The notes beneath the pieces were generated by a model. It was not told where the DNA came from, did no database searches, and was given only the letters and a program-made list of their open reading frames with translations. DNA of 64,000 bases, taken from JASDSY01 sp041441465. GTDB lineage: Bacteria > Muiribacteriota > UBA9980. The stretch spans positions 248,001 to 312,000 of the forward strand of contig JASDSY010000022.1 of NCBI GenBank assembly GCA_041441465.1. Direction: 5' to 3'. Of the stretch, positions 54,348 through 63,976 are shown in pieces (positions within the stretch are counted from its first letter, which is position 1; every line of letters begins with the position of its first letter). The position numbers were made by a program, and so were the translations under genes.

Positions 54348-56020
54348 TTTAAAATACCGCCGGCCCACGATTCAAGTTTTTCGCGAAATATTTTAGCGTT
54401 ATGCCTTATATCGACCGGCATTTTTTCTATGAATAAAATATCGTTTATATCTTTCGTAATCTCTGATTTTTTCGCCATTTCAAGAAGCTCTTTTTCAAAC
54501 CCCAGTTTTTCAATTTCAAGTTTCGGAAATTTATTCGGCCGCGGCTCGATGACAATTACCGGCCGGCGTTTTTCACCTTCGCCTGCGCCGACAAGAGCTG
54601 AGCGGAAAACATCGGGGTGGTTATTGAAAATTGCTTCGCACCTTATGGAAAAATAAGTTTTTTCACCGCAGACAACGCGATGGTTCTTACGGCCGCAAAA
54701 CCATATACGCCCGGAATCGTCAATATAGCCGACATCACCCATACGGTGCCAGATTTTATCGCCATCTTTTATTTTCGCCTTCAAAGTGGCATCGGCGTTA
54801 CGGAAATATTCTTTGGTGACCACCGGTCCGGAGACCGTAATTTCACCGATTTCAAAAGGTTTTAAAATAATTTCATCTGAAAAATTCTCAATATGATCAT
54901 CTGAAATCTTAATAATTCTGGCCGTAATGGCATCATTAGGCTTACCGACGCAAATACCTGCGCCTTCACGCGTTTTAGGCCATGTTTCATTCAAAATGGC
55001 CGCGCCGCGCATAGCGCATAACGGAAGCGATTCGGTAGCGCCGTAAGGCGTAAACACTTCGGCATCCGCCGGAAGCATCCTTTTCACTTTTTCAACAATC
55101 GCTCCCGAAACCGGGGCGCCGGCTATTAAAATTCTTTTCATCGAATCGCAGACTATGCCTTTTTCGATGCAATAATCCGCAACACGAATCCATATAGCGG
55201 GCGAGCCAAAAGAACTGGTTATCCCTTGATTTTTAATGGCTTCGACAATTTTAGCCGGATTTACAAATGCCGGCTTTGTCGGGTCCATATCCGGAACCAC
55301 GCAGCTCATTCCAAGGGCTACATCGAAAAGCGCAAATAACGGAAATGCCGAAAGGTCAATTTCGTCAGGGCTGAAATTAAAAAACGAATTTAAAAGCGCA
55401 ACCTGCGCGCCAAATATCGAATGTTCATATAAAACTCCTTTAGCCGGACCAGTACTGCCTGACGTAAAAAGTATCGCGGCAGGATCCGAAGTTTTAGTCT
55501 GGCAATATTCAAAAGGAGCGTTACCTTTGTTTTTTATCGTTTCAAGCGTCAAACCGCCCCAAAACCAGCGAGTTCCGACGGTAACGTTATATTTAACCGA
55601 CTTAAAATATTTTTTAAAAACCGATTTTACGGCATGAACAAGCGGAATGGCTACGACAGCTTCCGGTTCAACCATTTCAATACATTTCAAAAGACTTAAT
55701 TTTCCCATCCCCGGATCGATCATAATAGGAACTGCGCCTATTTTGAAGAGCGCAAACGCGGTCGCGATAAAATCAAGCGACGGCGGAATCATAAATAATA
55801 CCCGCATGCCTTTTTTAATGCCATATTTTGAAAGTCCGTCGGCAATTTTATCGCACTCATTATTAAGCTGCGCAAACGTAAGATGTGAATATGTTACACG
55901 TCCATTTTTATCACGGCCGTCAGGAAAAATAACGGCGCGCTTATATGGCATGAACTGCGCCATATAAGGAAGATAAGAGGCTATATTGAAATATTCATTT
56001 TGGTAATCCGGTTTTTGCAT
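54344..56020 (-). CDS. oleC: OleC, beta-lactone synthetase (AMP-binding)
   Basis: A 558-residue ANL-superfamily enzyme. The P-loop is AILFTSGSTGPAKGVLYEH near residues 182-200; FTPYGATESLPL is the adenine-site motif; MGDVGYIDDSGRIWFCGR is the core hinge region. OleC activates a beta-hydroxy acid with ATP and forms the beta-lactone. It lies between oleB and oleD in a coupled unit, with GTGAT as ribosome site before the ATG. Confidence 0.9.
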   Translation of the reverse strand: MQKPDYQNEYFNIASYLPYMAQFMPYKRAVIFPDGRDKNGRVTYSHLTFAQLNNECDKIADGLSKYGIKKGMRVLFMIPPSLDFIATAFALFKIGAVPIMIDPGMGKLSLLKCIEMVEPEAVVAIPLVHAVKSVFKKYFKSVKYNVTVGTRWFWGGLTLETIKNKGNAPFEYCQTKTSDPAAILFTSGSTGPAKGVLYEHSIFGAQVALLNSFFNFSPDEIDLSAFPLFALFDVALGMSCVVPDMDPTKPAFVNPAKIVEAIKNQGITSSFGSPAIWIRVADYCIEKGIVCDSMKRILIAGAPVSGAIVEKVKRMLPADAEVFTPYGATESLPLCAMRGAAILNETWPKTREGAGICVGKPNDAITARIIKISDDHIENFSDEIILKPFEIGEITVSGPVVTKEYFRNADATLKAKIKDGDKIWHRMGDVGYIDDSGRIWFCGRKNHRVVCGEKTYFSIRCEAIFNNHPDVFRSALVGAGEGEKRRPVIVIEPRPNKFPKLEIEKLGFEKELLEMAKKSEITKDINDILFIEKMPVDIRHNAKIFREKLESWAGGILK

Positions 56021-56038
56021 AATATCACATCTATAAAA

Positions 56039-56935
56039 TTAATTTAAAAATTTTTGTATCCATGGAATAATCAATTCGGGCGCATCCTCGAGAACATAAT
56101 GCCCGGCATCCGAAATACTTCTATAATCAGCATTCGGAAAAAAAGATTTCCATTTTTTCATAAAATCGAGGGTAAAGCAAAAATCTTTTGCGCCAAAAAT
56201 TGAAAGCATGGGCTTATTTTTTAGCGAATGAAGTTTATTTTCAATATCTAAAAGCACCGCATAGCTTACATGCTCAGGCGACATCGGAACGTCCTGTACA
56301 AAACGCAGGGTCGCAATCCTGTTATTGTAATTATCGTAAGGCGCTAGATAACCAGCCTTAACATCAGGAGTCATTCTTTCATGCTTGGCCATAGCCATAT
56401 AAACAGCAGCTCCGGCAAACGCGTTAAAACAGCGGACTGCGATATCGCCGAACACAGGAATTCTGCAAATTCTTATACGAAACGGCATATTCGGAAAAGT
56501 AAAAGCCGCCGTATTTAAAATTACAATTTTTTTTATATTTTCGGGGTGCCTTACGGCATATCCCATACCAATGGCGCCGCCCCAATCGTGCATTATCAAA
56601 GTTATATCTTTTAAATTCAAATGATTTATAAGATTTTCAAGATTCGATATATGATTTTCAAGGGTATAACTGTAATCCTGAGGCTTATCCGAAGCGCCGC
56701 AGCCTATATGATCGACGGCTATAGCGCGATAGTTAACTGACAGCGCTTTCACGACGTTTCTATAATAAAACGACCAGGTCGGGTTACCGTGAACCATTAC
56801 CACCGGCGGCTTATCATGTGCACCTTCATCGATATAATGGTATTTTAAGCCGCATGTGCCTATTTCGAAAAAATGTGATTCAAAAGGATATAAATTTCTA
56901 AAACCGCTGAAATCAACATTATTTATAAAATCCAT
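56039..56935 (-). CDS. oleB: OleB, beta-lactone decarboxylase
   Basis: A 298-residue alpha/beta hydrolase related to haloalkane dehalogenases. Motifs: HGNPTWSFYYRNV (oxyanion region), nucleophile Asp117 in IMHDWGGAIGMG, and catalytic His279 in DAGHYVLEDAPE. OleB converts the cis beta-lactone to a cis alkene and CO2. GGAG before the ATG. It is 25 bases after oleA. A haloalkane dehalogenase role is ruled unlikely by the operon. Confidence 0.9.
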   Translation of the reverse strand: MDFINNVDFSGFRNLYPFESHFFEIGTCGLKYHYIDEGAHDKPPVVMVHGNPTWSFYYRNVVKALSVNYRAIAVDHIGCGASDKPQDYSYTLENHISNLENLINHLNLKDITLIMHDWGGAIGMGYAVRHPENIKKIVILNTAAFTFPNMPFRIRICRIPVFGDIAVRCFNAFAGAAVYMAMAKHERMTPDVKAGYLAPYDNYNNRIATLRFVQDVPMSPEHVSYAVLLDIENKLHSLKNKPMLSIFGAKDFCFTLDFMKKWKSFFPNADYRSISDAGHYVLEDAPELIIPWIQKFLN

Positions 56936-56960
56936 TCACAACTCCGCCAATCTTTATTCG

Positions 56961-58019
56961 CTACCAGGAAATCCCGAGCATTATAGAATTTATTCCGCTT
57001 CCGATTCCGAGCATCGCTATATTTTCATTTTTTTCTATGCGTCCCTGATCTTCAGCAATAGCAAGCGTTATCGGCAGTGAAACTGACCCGACATTGCCTA
57101 GAAATTCAAAGGTTGAAAAATCCTTGTTCATATCAAGTTCAAGGACATTATAAATAGCACGACGGTGAGCGGACCCGACCTGATGGCAGAATGTCCTTTC
57201 AATATTATCGCCGGTCCAGCCAAGTTCTTTTTTAAATTCGTTCCAATTATCGACCGCGAGTTTGCAGCCGTTTATAAGCAGCGTTTCAGCGTCAGTTTTC
57301 ATATGCGGCATGCAATTTTCGCCGGAAAGCCCTGAATCAGCCATACCGACTCCGCCGCGGCAAAGATTGTTATGCATGGTAGCTGCGCGAAATGTTCCGC
57401 CGAGGAGTTTATGCTTGGTTTTCGATATCGATATATCCGTTAAAACAGCAGCAACAGCCCCGGAGCCGATTGTCAACGAAGGGAATGACTGCTTAATTGA
57501 GTTTCTGGTAACGCTCGAATCGCTTAAAAGGTCGGAAATCGTCTTTTCCACGAGCGGACCGGCGCTTTCGCCGGCAACTACTATGCCGCATTTTATCTGG
57601 CCAAGTTCTATCATGTTAGCGACGGTTATCATGCCGTTTAAAAAACCGAGACACGCGTTCGAGATATCGAATATCATAGCATTAGGCGGAAGCCCCAGAT
57701 TATTATGAACGATAGTAGCAGTTGCAGGTTCGAGAAAGTCTCTTGAAACCGACGCATGGATAAGGCATTCGATTTGAGAAGGCGCAATTCCGGAACGCTC
57801 AATCGCTTTCCAGCCCGCCCGCGTGCTGCCGTTAGAAGGCGGAAGCCCCTTGTCCCAGAAACGCCTTTCGCGTATTCCAGTCATCATTTCGAGACGGCCG
57901 TACGGCAAATTCAATCTGTCATATAAAGGTGAAAGACGTTTTTCAATATCTTCGGACGTTACGGCTATAGAGGGAACTTCATAGCCCATAGCCTCAATGC
58001 AAACACGCCTGTACTGCAT
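56961..58019 (-). CDS. oleA: OleA, acyl-CoA head-to-head condensing thiolase
   Basis: A 352-residue thiolase-fold enzyme similar to KAS-III. Active-site Cys123 (ISNACLGFLNG), Glu97 (DFLEPAT), His279 and Asn309 match the OleA pattern, including the OleA-specific glutamate that serves as base. It joins two acyl-CoAs without decarboxylation of an extender, starting olefin synthesis. It heads the minus-strand run. GCGGG before the ATG. Confidence 0.9.
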   Translation of the reverse strand: MQYRRVCIEAMGYEVPSIAVTSEDIEKRLSPLYDRLNLPYGRLEMMTGIRERRFWDKGLPPSNGSTRAGWKAIERSGIAPSQIECLIHASVSRDFLEPATATIVHNNLGLPPNAMIFDISNACLGFLNGMITVANMIELGQIKCGIVVAGESAGPLVEKTISDLLSDSSVTRNSIKQSFPSLTIGSGAVAAVLTDISISKTKHKLLGGTFRAATMHNNLCRGGVGMADSGLSGENCMPHMKTDAETLLINGCKLAVDNWNEFKKELGWTGDNIERTFCHQVGSAHRRAIYNVLELDMNKDFSTFEFLGNVGSVSLPITLAIAEDQGRIEKNENIAMLGIGSGINSIMLGISW

Positions 58020-58366
58020 AAAACAAAACCCGCTTTCTTAATATAACTCTAAAAATTTTTAACATATGATGAACTTTAATTCATATTAACCGCTTTATCG
58101 GCAATAAACCAACAGCATATTTTGCCGCAATAATTCATAAAACAAAACACACTATAAAACAATTAAATTCATCGCAATGAAAAATTAATTTTTAAACTAC
58201 ATAGACTAATTTAGAGTTAATCCATGCCGAATAATCTCATTAAATTTTTGCACAATATAAATATTAATATACAAGAGATTTTTTACGACAAACTGAAAAT
58301 CTTTGCCTTTAAAGAATTTCCAGTTCAAAAAAAGCAAGTTTGCCGAGTACTTATTTAATTAAATTA

Positions 58367-58395
58367 ATTTTAACACTTTTTTTTTTCTTTGTCAA
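58367..58395 (-). promoter_or_regulatory. Promoter of the ole run
   Basis: Minus strand TTGACA (58395-58390), 17 bases, TAAAAT (58372-58367) preceded by TGt. Confidence 0.65.
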
Positions 58396-58423
58396 GATTT
58401 CCTTAACTTCACCGAGATTAAAT

Positions 58424-58452
58424 TTGACAGTAACTTAAATATCTGTTAGAAT
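58424..58452 (+). promoter_or_regulatory. Promoter towards the secreted-protein gene
   Basis: TTGACA (58424-58429), 17 bases, TAGAAT (58447-58452) preceded by TGt. Confidence 0.6.
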
Positions 58453-58693
58453 TTCAAAAACATCATATTTAAACTATAATGATATTTTAAAGCGCCAATT
58501 GAAACACTAATAATTTTAAAGAAACATTTTCTTAAAACCAAGTGTATAAAAATAAAATACGCTTAATTAAGTTTGCACAGTATTTTTACTAATTAAATTT
58601 AAAATATGTAACAGCATTCAAGCATGAACATACACTTTTAAAAACAACAATAAGTTAAAACACTATTTTAAATAACAATTAACGAGGGAAAAA

Positions 58694-59716
58694 ATGAAAA
58701 TTAAAAAAACAATGACAGCCGTTATAGCCTCGCTTCTGATTTTTACCGCAACTGCGTTTGCAGGCGGCAATGAAACGCAAAAAATGATAGAAATATCCGA
58801 TAACGCAAAATATGACTCAAAAAAAATTATCGCCATACAGTGGGGAACGGCCGAAAATCAAGTCGGCAGACGAAGCGAAGAAGAGGCAAAACAGGATTTC
58901 ATATCGCCGGGCAGTTTTTTCGAAACAAAAAATAAAATGTATATTTTAGACACGCCGAATGACAGAATTTCGATATTCTCAAAATCCGGGAAATTGGAAA
59001 AAAGCGTCAAATTGCCCGCAGGCAGCGAAAAATCGCCGTCGCTTTACACCGACATCGCGGTATTAAACGACGGCACGATACTGGCCGCTAATTCCCGCGA
59101 AAAAACGGTATATAAAATCACACCCGGCGATAAAATTGAAAAAATATCACCGAAGCATAATATACAGATGATAACGCATATATGCGTATCAGACGCGTCA
59201 AATATTTTATTGGAAGACCCGATGTCCGGCAAAAATTTTATAATCGATTTGAACGGCAATTTATTAAATCCGGCACCGCTTGAATTGCAGCCGGCGCTTT
59301 TAAGCGGCGGAAAAATGATAAAATTAAACCCTGAACCGATATCCGAAACAGCCGAAATAAAAGCACAAAAACATTTTAACGTGAACGTTGAAGTATTCGA
59401 GCAATTCGGCCAGAAATCGACACGTAAATTCGTTTTTCAAACACCCGAACCTGCCCAGAACCTGATATTTTTAGGGGAAGAAACCAGCGGCGTGTATCTT
59501 ATATATGCCGTAATGGGCGCTAACGGCGATATGCCTGATAAAGCCTGCGTCATGGCAGTCAGTGAAAAAGACGGAAAAGTATTAAAATCGATAAAAATGC
59601 CGATAAGCCCGGAAATGAGCGTAATGCGTTATGTAAGGCTTTCGCACGACCGAAAAAGCGTACTGTTCTGCTCATCCACCGAATCAGAATACGTAATCAA
59701 CGAATATAAGTTTTAA
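58694..59716 (+). CDS. Secreted propeller-like protein
   Basis: A 340-residue protein with a signal peptide (about 1-23, ending TATAFAGG). The rest has repeated strand motifs with Asp/Asn turns (MYILDTPNDRISIFSKSGKL, then YTDIAVLNDGTILAANSREK and ICVSDASNILLEDPM), like NHL/6-bladed propeller proteins. No catalytic motif is seen. CGAGGG before the ATG. It may be a periplasmic binding or sensing protein. The next gene follows after 42 bases and may be co-transcribed. Confidence 0.65.
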   Translation: MKIKKTMTAVIASLLIFTATAFAGGNETQKMIEISDNAKYDSKKIIAIQWGTAENQVGRRSEEEAKQDFISPGSFFETKNKMYILDTPNDRISIFSKSGKLEKSVKLPAGSEKSPSLYTDIAVLNDGTILAANSREKTVYKITPGDKIEKISPKHNIQMITHICVSDASNILLEDPMSGKNFIIDLNGNLLNPAPLELQPALLSGGKMIKLNPEPISETAEIKAQKHFNVNVEVFEQFGQKSTRKFVFQTPEPAQNLIFLGEETSGVYLIYAVMGANGDMPDKACVMAVSEKDGKVLKSIKMPISPEMSVMRYVRLSHDRKSVLFCSSTESEYVINEYKF

Positions 59717-59758
59717 AGACTTTACTTACAATAATACTTTCACGGCACGGGCGAAACA

Positions 59759-60478
59759 ATGAATATAAATTCATCAAATACATATATAGACCTGAATTCA
59801 ATCGATTTTGGAAAGATGTTAAAAGAGGAAGAAAATTTATACTTCGATAAAATTCTTCCTCTTTATATAGACATCTATTACAGCGGCAAGGGATATTATT
59901 TTATCAGGAAAATGCTTGACGACCTCGATAATAACAAATTTATGAAAATATTGGAAAATTCCCGGCCTGCCTCAAAAAAATCACTGCAGAAATCACAGCA
60001 TATAAGGAAAAAATGCCCCGTAAAAAACTGCCGCGAAGTCCAGTTCGGCCAGGATGAATGCCTTGTGCTCGGCACATTTTCACATATCGAAAATTACGTC
60101 TCGCAGGGTTTTTCTTCGGGCACGCCATTTCTTGAAATACCGGCACCGGAATACAAAACCACCAAAGATATAAAATCCATAACGATATTCGAAGGCTCAT
60201 TTAAATCGCTTATGTTCAGGTCTGAAAACGACCTCAGGTTTCAGATTTTAAAAACCATATTCCATGAATACGTCCACTATTTCGAATCGTTTTTTTTTAA
60301 AAGCGAGCAGCTCCTCACCGAGCGAGAAAATAATGAATGTAAATTCATAAAAGAATATACGCTCGACGAGGCCAAAAAAAAAGACCGCGACTACACGATT
60401 TTCAAAACCATTTCGTACGCGGCCCTTTTTATTTCAGCCTCGGTAGTGTTCTGGATCTTAATGATGCTTAAAAAATAA
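59759..60478 (+). CDS. Zincin-like membrane-anchored protein (HExxH)
   Basis: A 239-residue protein. The segment TIFHEYVHYFESFFF contains HExxH, the zinc-metalloprotease signature, near residue 182, and its surroundings resemble small bacterial zincins of the DUF1025 type. A CPVKNCREVQFGQDEC segment in the middle holds three cysteines that might bind metal. A C-terminal helix (FKTISYAALFISASVVFWIL) anchors it. A third zinc ligand is not clear, so activity is not certain. Function unknown. Confidence 0.6.
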   Translation: MNINSSNTYIDLNSIDFGKMLKEEENLYFDKILPLYIDIYYSGKGYYFIRKMLDDLDNNKFMKILENSRPASKKSLQKSQHIRKKCPVKNCREVQFGQDECLVLGTFSHIENYVSQGFSSGTPFLEIPAPEYKTTKDIKSITIFEGSFKSLMFRSENDLRFQILKTIFHEYVHYFESFFFKSEQLLTERENNECKFIKEYTLDEAKKKDRDYTIFKTISYAALFISASVVFWILMMLKK

Positions 60479-60496
60479 CATTGCAAAGATTTAAGA

Positions 60497-63106
60497 TTAT
60501 TCTTCTTCCTTGACTGCGCCATTATCTTCGAATAAAAGAGTTTCATTTTTATAGGCGCAGCGGACACTATGTCCGTCCGGCAGCTCATGTTTCAATATTT
60601 TAAAAGCCAGCGCCCCCTTTATATTTTTTTCGATAGCCCGATTTATAGGCCGTGCTCCAAATTCAGCGCTGTAACCTATTTTAGCGAGATAATCAACCAC
60701 GCTTTCGTCGAAATCGATCTTGATTTTATGTTCAGCCAAGAGCCCGCCTATTTCATCAAGACGCAATCTTATTATAGCAGTAACCGCTTTTTTATCAAGC
60801 GCATTAAAAATAATCACGTCATCAATGCGGTTTATAAATTCAGGCTTGAAATATTTTTTTAATTCGGCCGCCATATATTCCGACTTTTCCTCGAAAGATT
60901 TTTTTGAATTTGCCTGCAACCACGAGCCGCCTATATTTCCAGTCATTATTATAACCGTGTTTTTGAAATCAACAGTTCTGCCTTTACCATCGGTAAGCCT
61001 GCCGTCGTCAAATATTTGCAGAAATATCGCGAAAATATCAGGATGCGCCTTTTCAACCTCGTCGAGAAGGATTACCGAATACGGCTTTCTCCTTATAGTT
61101 TCAGTCAGGTAACCGCCTTCGTCATAACCGACATAGCCCGGAGGCGCGCCAATCAGCCTTGCGACGGAATGTTTTTCCATAAATTCCGAAAGGTCGATCC
61201 TCACCATGGCTTCTTCCGAATCGAAAAGCTCCTTAGCAAGCGTTTTAGCGAGTTCGGTTTTTCCGACGCCGGTCGGGCCAAGGAATAAAAACACTCCCTG
61301 CGGCCTATTTGCCGGCTTTAACCCGGCGCGCGACCGCCTTATGGTATCGGCTACGCTTGAAACGGCATCAGGCTGGCCTATTACGCATTTTTGCATATTT
61401 TCTTCCATATCAAGTATTTTACGAGTTTCGGATTCCGTCATTTTAGATACCGGAATTCCAGTCCAATTAGAAACTATTTTTGCTATATCCTCTTCGTCAA
61501 CCTCTTCTTTTAAAAGACGGCCTTCGTCTTTCATAGCTTCAAGCTTCGAAGCATAGTTTTTAAGCTCTTTTTCAAGCTTGACTATAACGCCGTAGCGAAG
61601 TTCGGCCGCTTTCTGCAGATCAATGGCGCGTTCAGCCTTTTCCGCCTGCATTTTAGCGTCTTCGAGCTCGGTCTTGATTTTGCTGATTTTTTGTATTATT
61701 TTTTTCTCGTTCTCCCATTTTATCTTTAAATGACTTGATTTTTCCTTATGTTCGGCAATTTCCTTTTCAATGCTCGAAAGCCTTGCGGCGGCATCATGGT
61801 CATCGGAATCTTTTTTTAAAGCCTCGCGCTCGATTTCGAGCTGTATTATTTTACGCTCGACTACATCGAGTTCGTATGGCATGCTGTCAATTTGAATCCT
61901 GAGCCTCGACGCCGCCTCGTCTATCAGGTCGACTGCCTTATCCGGCAGGAACCTGTCGCTTATATAGCGGTCGGAAAGCTTTGCAGCGGCAATTATGGCC
62001 GAATCTTTTATTCTCACGCCGTGATGGACTTCATATTTATCTTTAAGGCCGCGCAGTATCGATATAGTATCGTCAACGCCGGGCTCCTTAACCAATACAG
62101 GCTGAAAACGCCTTTCAAGCGCCGCGTCTTTTTCAATATATTTTTTATATTCGTCAAGCGTAGTCGCGCCGATGCAGCGCAGCAATCCGCGGGCCAGAGA
62201 AGGCTTAAGCATGTTCGAAGCATCCATCGAACCTTCAGCGCGCCCCGCGCCGACAAGCGTATGCAATTCGTCGATAAATAAAATTATATTACCGTCAGCG
62301 CTTTCAATTTCGGAAACGACAGCTTTCAGCCTTTCCTCGAATTCGCCACGAAATTTAGCGCCGGCAATTAGCGCGCCCATATCGAGAGCGACTATACTTT
62401 TATTCTTAAGACCCTCAGCGATATCGCCGGAAGCTATTCTAATGGAAATACCTTCTATAATCGCGGTTTTACCTACACCTGGCTCGCCGATTAAAACCGG
62501 ATTATTTTTAGTGCGCCTCGAAAGCACCTGTATAACGCGGCGGATTTCGGAATCGCGGCCGATTACCGGATCGAGTTTCTGCTTTCTCGCAAGATCTGTC
62601 AAATCGCGAGTATATTTTTTCAACGCCTGATATTTCTCTTCAGGATTCTCATCGGTAATACGTTTTTCGCCCCTGACGGATTTTAACGCGGCGTAAATTC
62701 TATCTGCCGTAATGCCGGCCGCCGCCATAACGTTTGAAACTTCACCGCCGGTTTTAACAAGCGATATTAAAATATGCTCGGTCGAAACAAAATCGTCCTT
62801 CATATTGACGGACTCGTCTTTCGAGTTCTCAAGGACTTTTATAAGCTCCTGCGACATATACGGATTAGCGGCAACACCGCTGACCTTAGGTGTTTTATTT
62901 ATAACCGAATCAACTTTTCCTTTCAAATCGGATACGTTAATTTCCATCCACCTTAAAATCGGCAAGGTAAGGCCGTCTTTCTGTTCCAGCATCGCTTTGA
63001 ATAAATGCGAAGTATCTATTATTTGATGCGAAGCATTGCCGGCTATAGATGCCGCGGTTTCGACAGCCTCGCGCGCCTTTACAGTAAGCCAGTCAAGTCT
63101 TATCAT
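60497..63106 (-). CDS. clpB: ATP-dependent chaperone ClpB
   Basis: An 869-residue Hsp100 disaggregase. N-domain 1-145, first AAA with Walker A GEPGVGKTAIIEG (about 205), coiled-coil middle domain (about 400-525, Glu/Lys-rich), second AAA with GPTGVGKTELAKT (about 608) and sensor motifs near the end. The middle domain separates ClpB from ClpC. ATG at 63106 fits GAGGAGGCA at 63119-63111; the frame opens to 63130. It rescues aggregated proteins with DnaK. No heat-shock-type promoter or CIRCE element is seen. Confidence 0.94.
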   Translation of the reverse strand: MIRLDWLTVKAREAVETAASIAGNASHQIIDTSHLFKAMLEQKDGLTLPILRWMEINVSDLKGKVDSVINKTPKVSGVAANPYMSQELIKVLENSKDESVNMKDDFVSTEHILISLVKTGGEVSNVMAAAGITADRIYAALKSVRGEKRITDENPEEKYQALKKYTRDLTDLARKQKLDPVIGRDSEIRRVIQVLSRRTKNNPVLIGEPGVGKTAIIEGISIRIASGDIAEGLKNKSIVALDMGALIAGAKFRGEFEERLKAVVSEIESADGNIILFIDELHTLVGAGRAEGSMDASNMLKPSLARGLLRCIGATTLDEYKKYIEKDAALERRFQPVLVKEPGVDDTISILRGLKDKYEVHHGVRIKDSAIIAAAKLSDRYISDRFLPDKAVDLIDEAASRLRIQIDSMPYELDVVERKIIQLEIEREALKKDSDDHDAAARLSSIEKEIAEHKEKSSHLKIKWENEKKIIQKISKIKTELEDAKMQAEKAERAIDLQKAAELRYGVIVKLEKELKNYASKLEAMKDEGRLLKEEVDEEDIAKIVSNWTGIPVSKMTESETRKILDMEENMQKCVIGQPDAVSSVADTIRRSRAGLKPANRPQGVFLFLGPTGVGKTELAKTLAKELFDSEEAMVRIDLSEFMEKHSVARLIGAPPGYVGYDEGGYLTETIRRKPYSVILLDEVEKAHPDIFAIFLQIFDDGRLTDGKGRTVDFKNTVIIMTGNIGGSWLQANSKKSFEEKSEYMAAELKKYFKPEFINRIDDVIIFNALDKKAVTAIIRLRLDEIGGLLAEHKIKIDFDESVVDYLAKIGYSAEFGARPINRAIEKNIKGALAFKILKHELPDGHSVRCAYKNETLLFEDNGAVKEEE

Positions 63107-63130
63107 TTTATGCCTCCTCATATTTAACAA

Positions 63131-63493
63131 AAAAATTGCTGTTTTTCTTGAAAATTAGTTTTTTCAATTATAAAAAGGGTTCGATAAGATAAAAGCATAT
63201 ACCGTGCCTTAAAATTTATGTGTTCTTAATTACAAATTTCTACAGTTTTATAATTTGAAGCAATTTTTATGATGAATTTCGCAACACGTAATCCAATTAT
63301 CACTTAATAAAATTATTTTATTATTTATTCTTCAAATAATTTTATTAACGCTTTTTTTAAAACTTTTATCAGAAAGCAAAAATTTTAAATTTTATTTTAA
63401 TTGACATTGAGGTCGTTAAGAATTATTATATTAGCCACAGCAAAAATATAGGAAATTACCGGAAAATTTTACTAAAATTAAGGTGAGTTAAGG
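63131..63493. other. Divergent intergenic region between clpB and the SET gene
   Basis: No gene of supportable length. It holds the SET promoter (63401-63429) and a TATAAT for clpB on the minus strand (63172-63167) without a good -35. Confidence 0.5.
63401..63429 (+). promoter_or_regulatory. Promoter of the SET-domain gene
   Basis: TTGACA (63401-63406), 17 bases, TATTAT (63424-63429). Confidence 0.65.
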
Positions 63494-63976
63494 ATGATAA
63501 TTACTGATTATAAGATCATGGATTCTAAAATAAAAAGTGCCGAAAAGGGTTTTTACAGCGTATGTGCCATACCTAAAGGCAAAATAATAGCATTTCCTGA
63601 TAACATAAATAAAATTTATACCGATGATGAAGTAAATAATTTTGAAAAAGGAACCCTGGAATATAACAGCAGCGTCAGATGGTTTGAAAAATATTATTCT
63701 CACAGCACTGAATGGTCGGATGAATGTTATATAAATCACTCGTTCAATCCGAATTGCCTGTGGCATATGGGTTTCATATTCGCACTTCAGGATATAAAAC
63801 CGGACGAAGAAATAACCATCGATTATCGCTTTCTGCTGCAGGAAGGGGAAAACCCAGGTTTTAAAGACAGCGCGACCAACCTTGAAATCAAAGGGTTCCC
63901 ATGGTCCGAAGCATTGCGGCGTTCCTCGCTCATGCTTTCGAAAATATTGAGCCGCCAAAAAGAAAATCACGCATAA
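63494..63976 (+). CDS. SET-domain protein
   Basis: A 160-residue compact SET protein: KGFYSVCAIPKGKIIAFPDN at the N-terminus, CYINHSFNPNCLWHMGFIF (NHSxxPN motif) and ALQDIKPDEEITIDYRF (EEITxDY). These form the SAM- and lysine-binding knot of the SET fold. It would methylate a lysine on a protein substrate. Pre- and post-SET cysteines are absent, as in many bacterial short forms. AAGGTGAG before the ATG. It ends 24 bases from the window edge. Confidence 0.88.
   Translation: MIITDYKIMDSKIKSAEKGFYSVCAIPKGKIIAFPDNINKIYTDDEVNNFEKGTLEYNSSVRWFEKYYSHSTEWSDECYINHSFNPNCLWHMGFIFALQDIKPDEEITIDYRFLLQEGENPGFKDSATNLEIKGFPWSEALRRSSLMLSKILSRQKENHA

Larger units (their letters stand above)
58020..58693. other. 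Divergent promoter region between oleA and the secreted-protein gene
   Basis: No gene of supportable length. It holds two divergent promoters 28 bases apart (entries at 58367 and 58424). This gives leaders of about 340 bases for oleA and 235 bases for the plus-strand gene. I see no riboswitch signature, no repeats and no terminator stem in the leaders. Confidence 0.5.

Noticed and set aside
55236..55967. Plus-strand ORFs inside oleC
   Set aside because: Shadows of the AMP-binding domain.
56039..56935. Haloalkane dehalogenase
   Set aside because: The motifs fit, but the oleACD neighbours make the beta-lactone decarboxylase the better call.
63131..63260. CIRCE or sigma-32-type heat-shock promoter for clpB
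   Set aside because: No TTAGCACTC repeat and no CTTGAA/CCCCAT pair at proper spacing.
63488..63970. Minus-strand ORF antisense to the SET gene
   Set aside because: Same span as the SET gene, whose motifs and promoter are clear.
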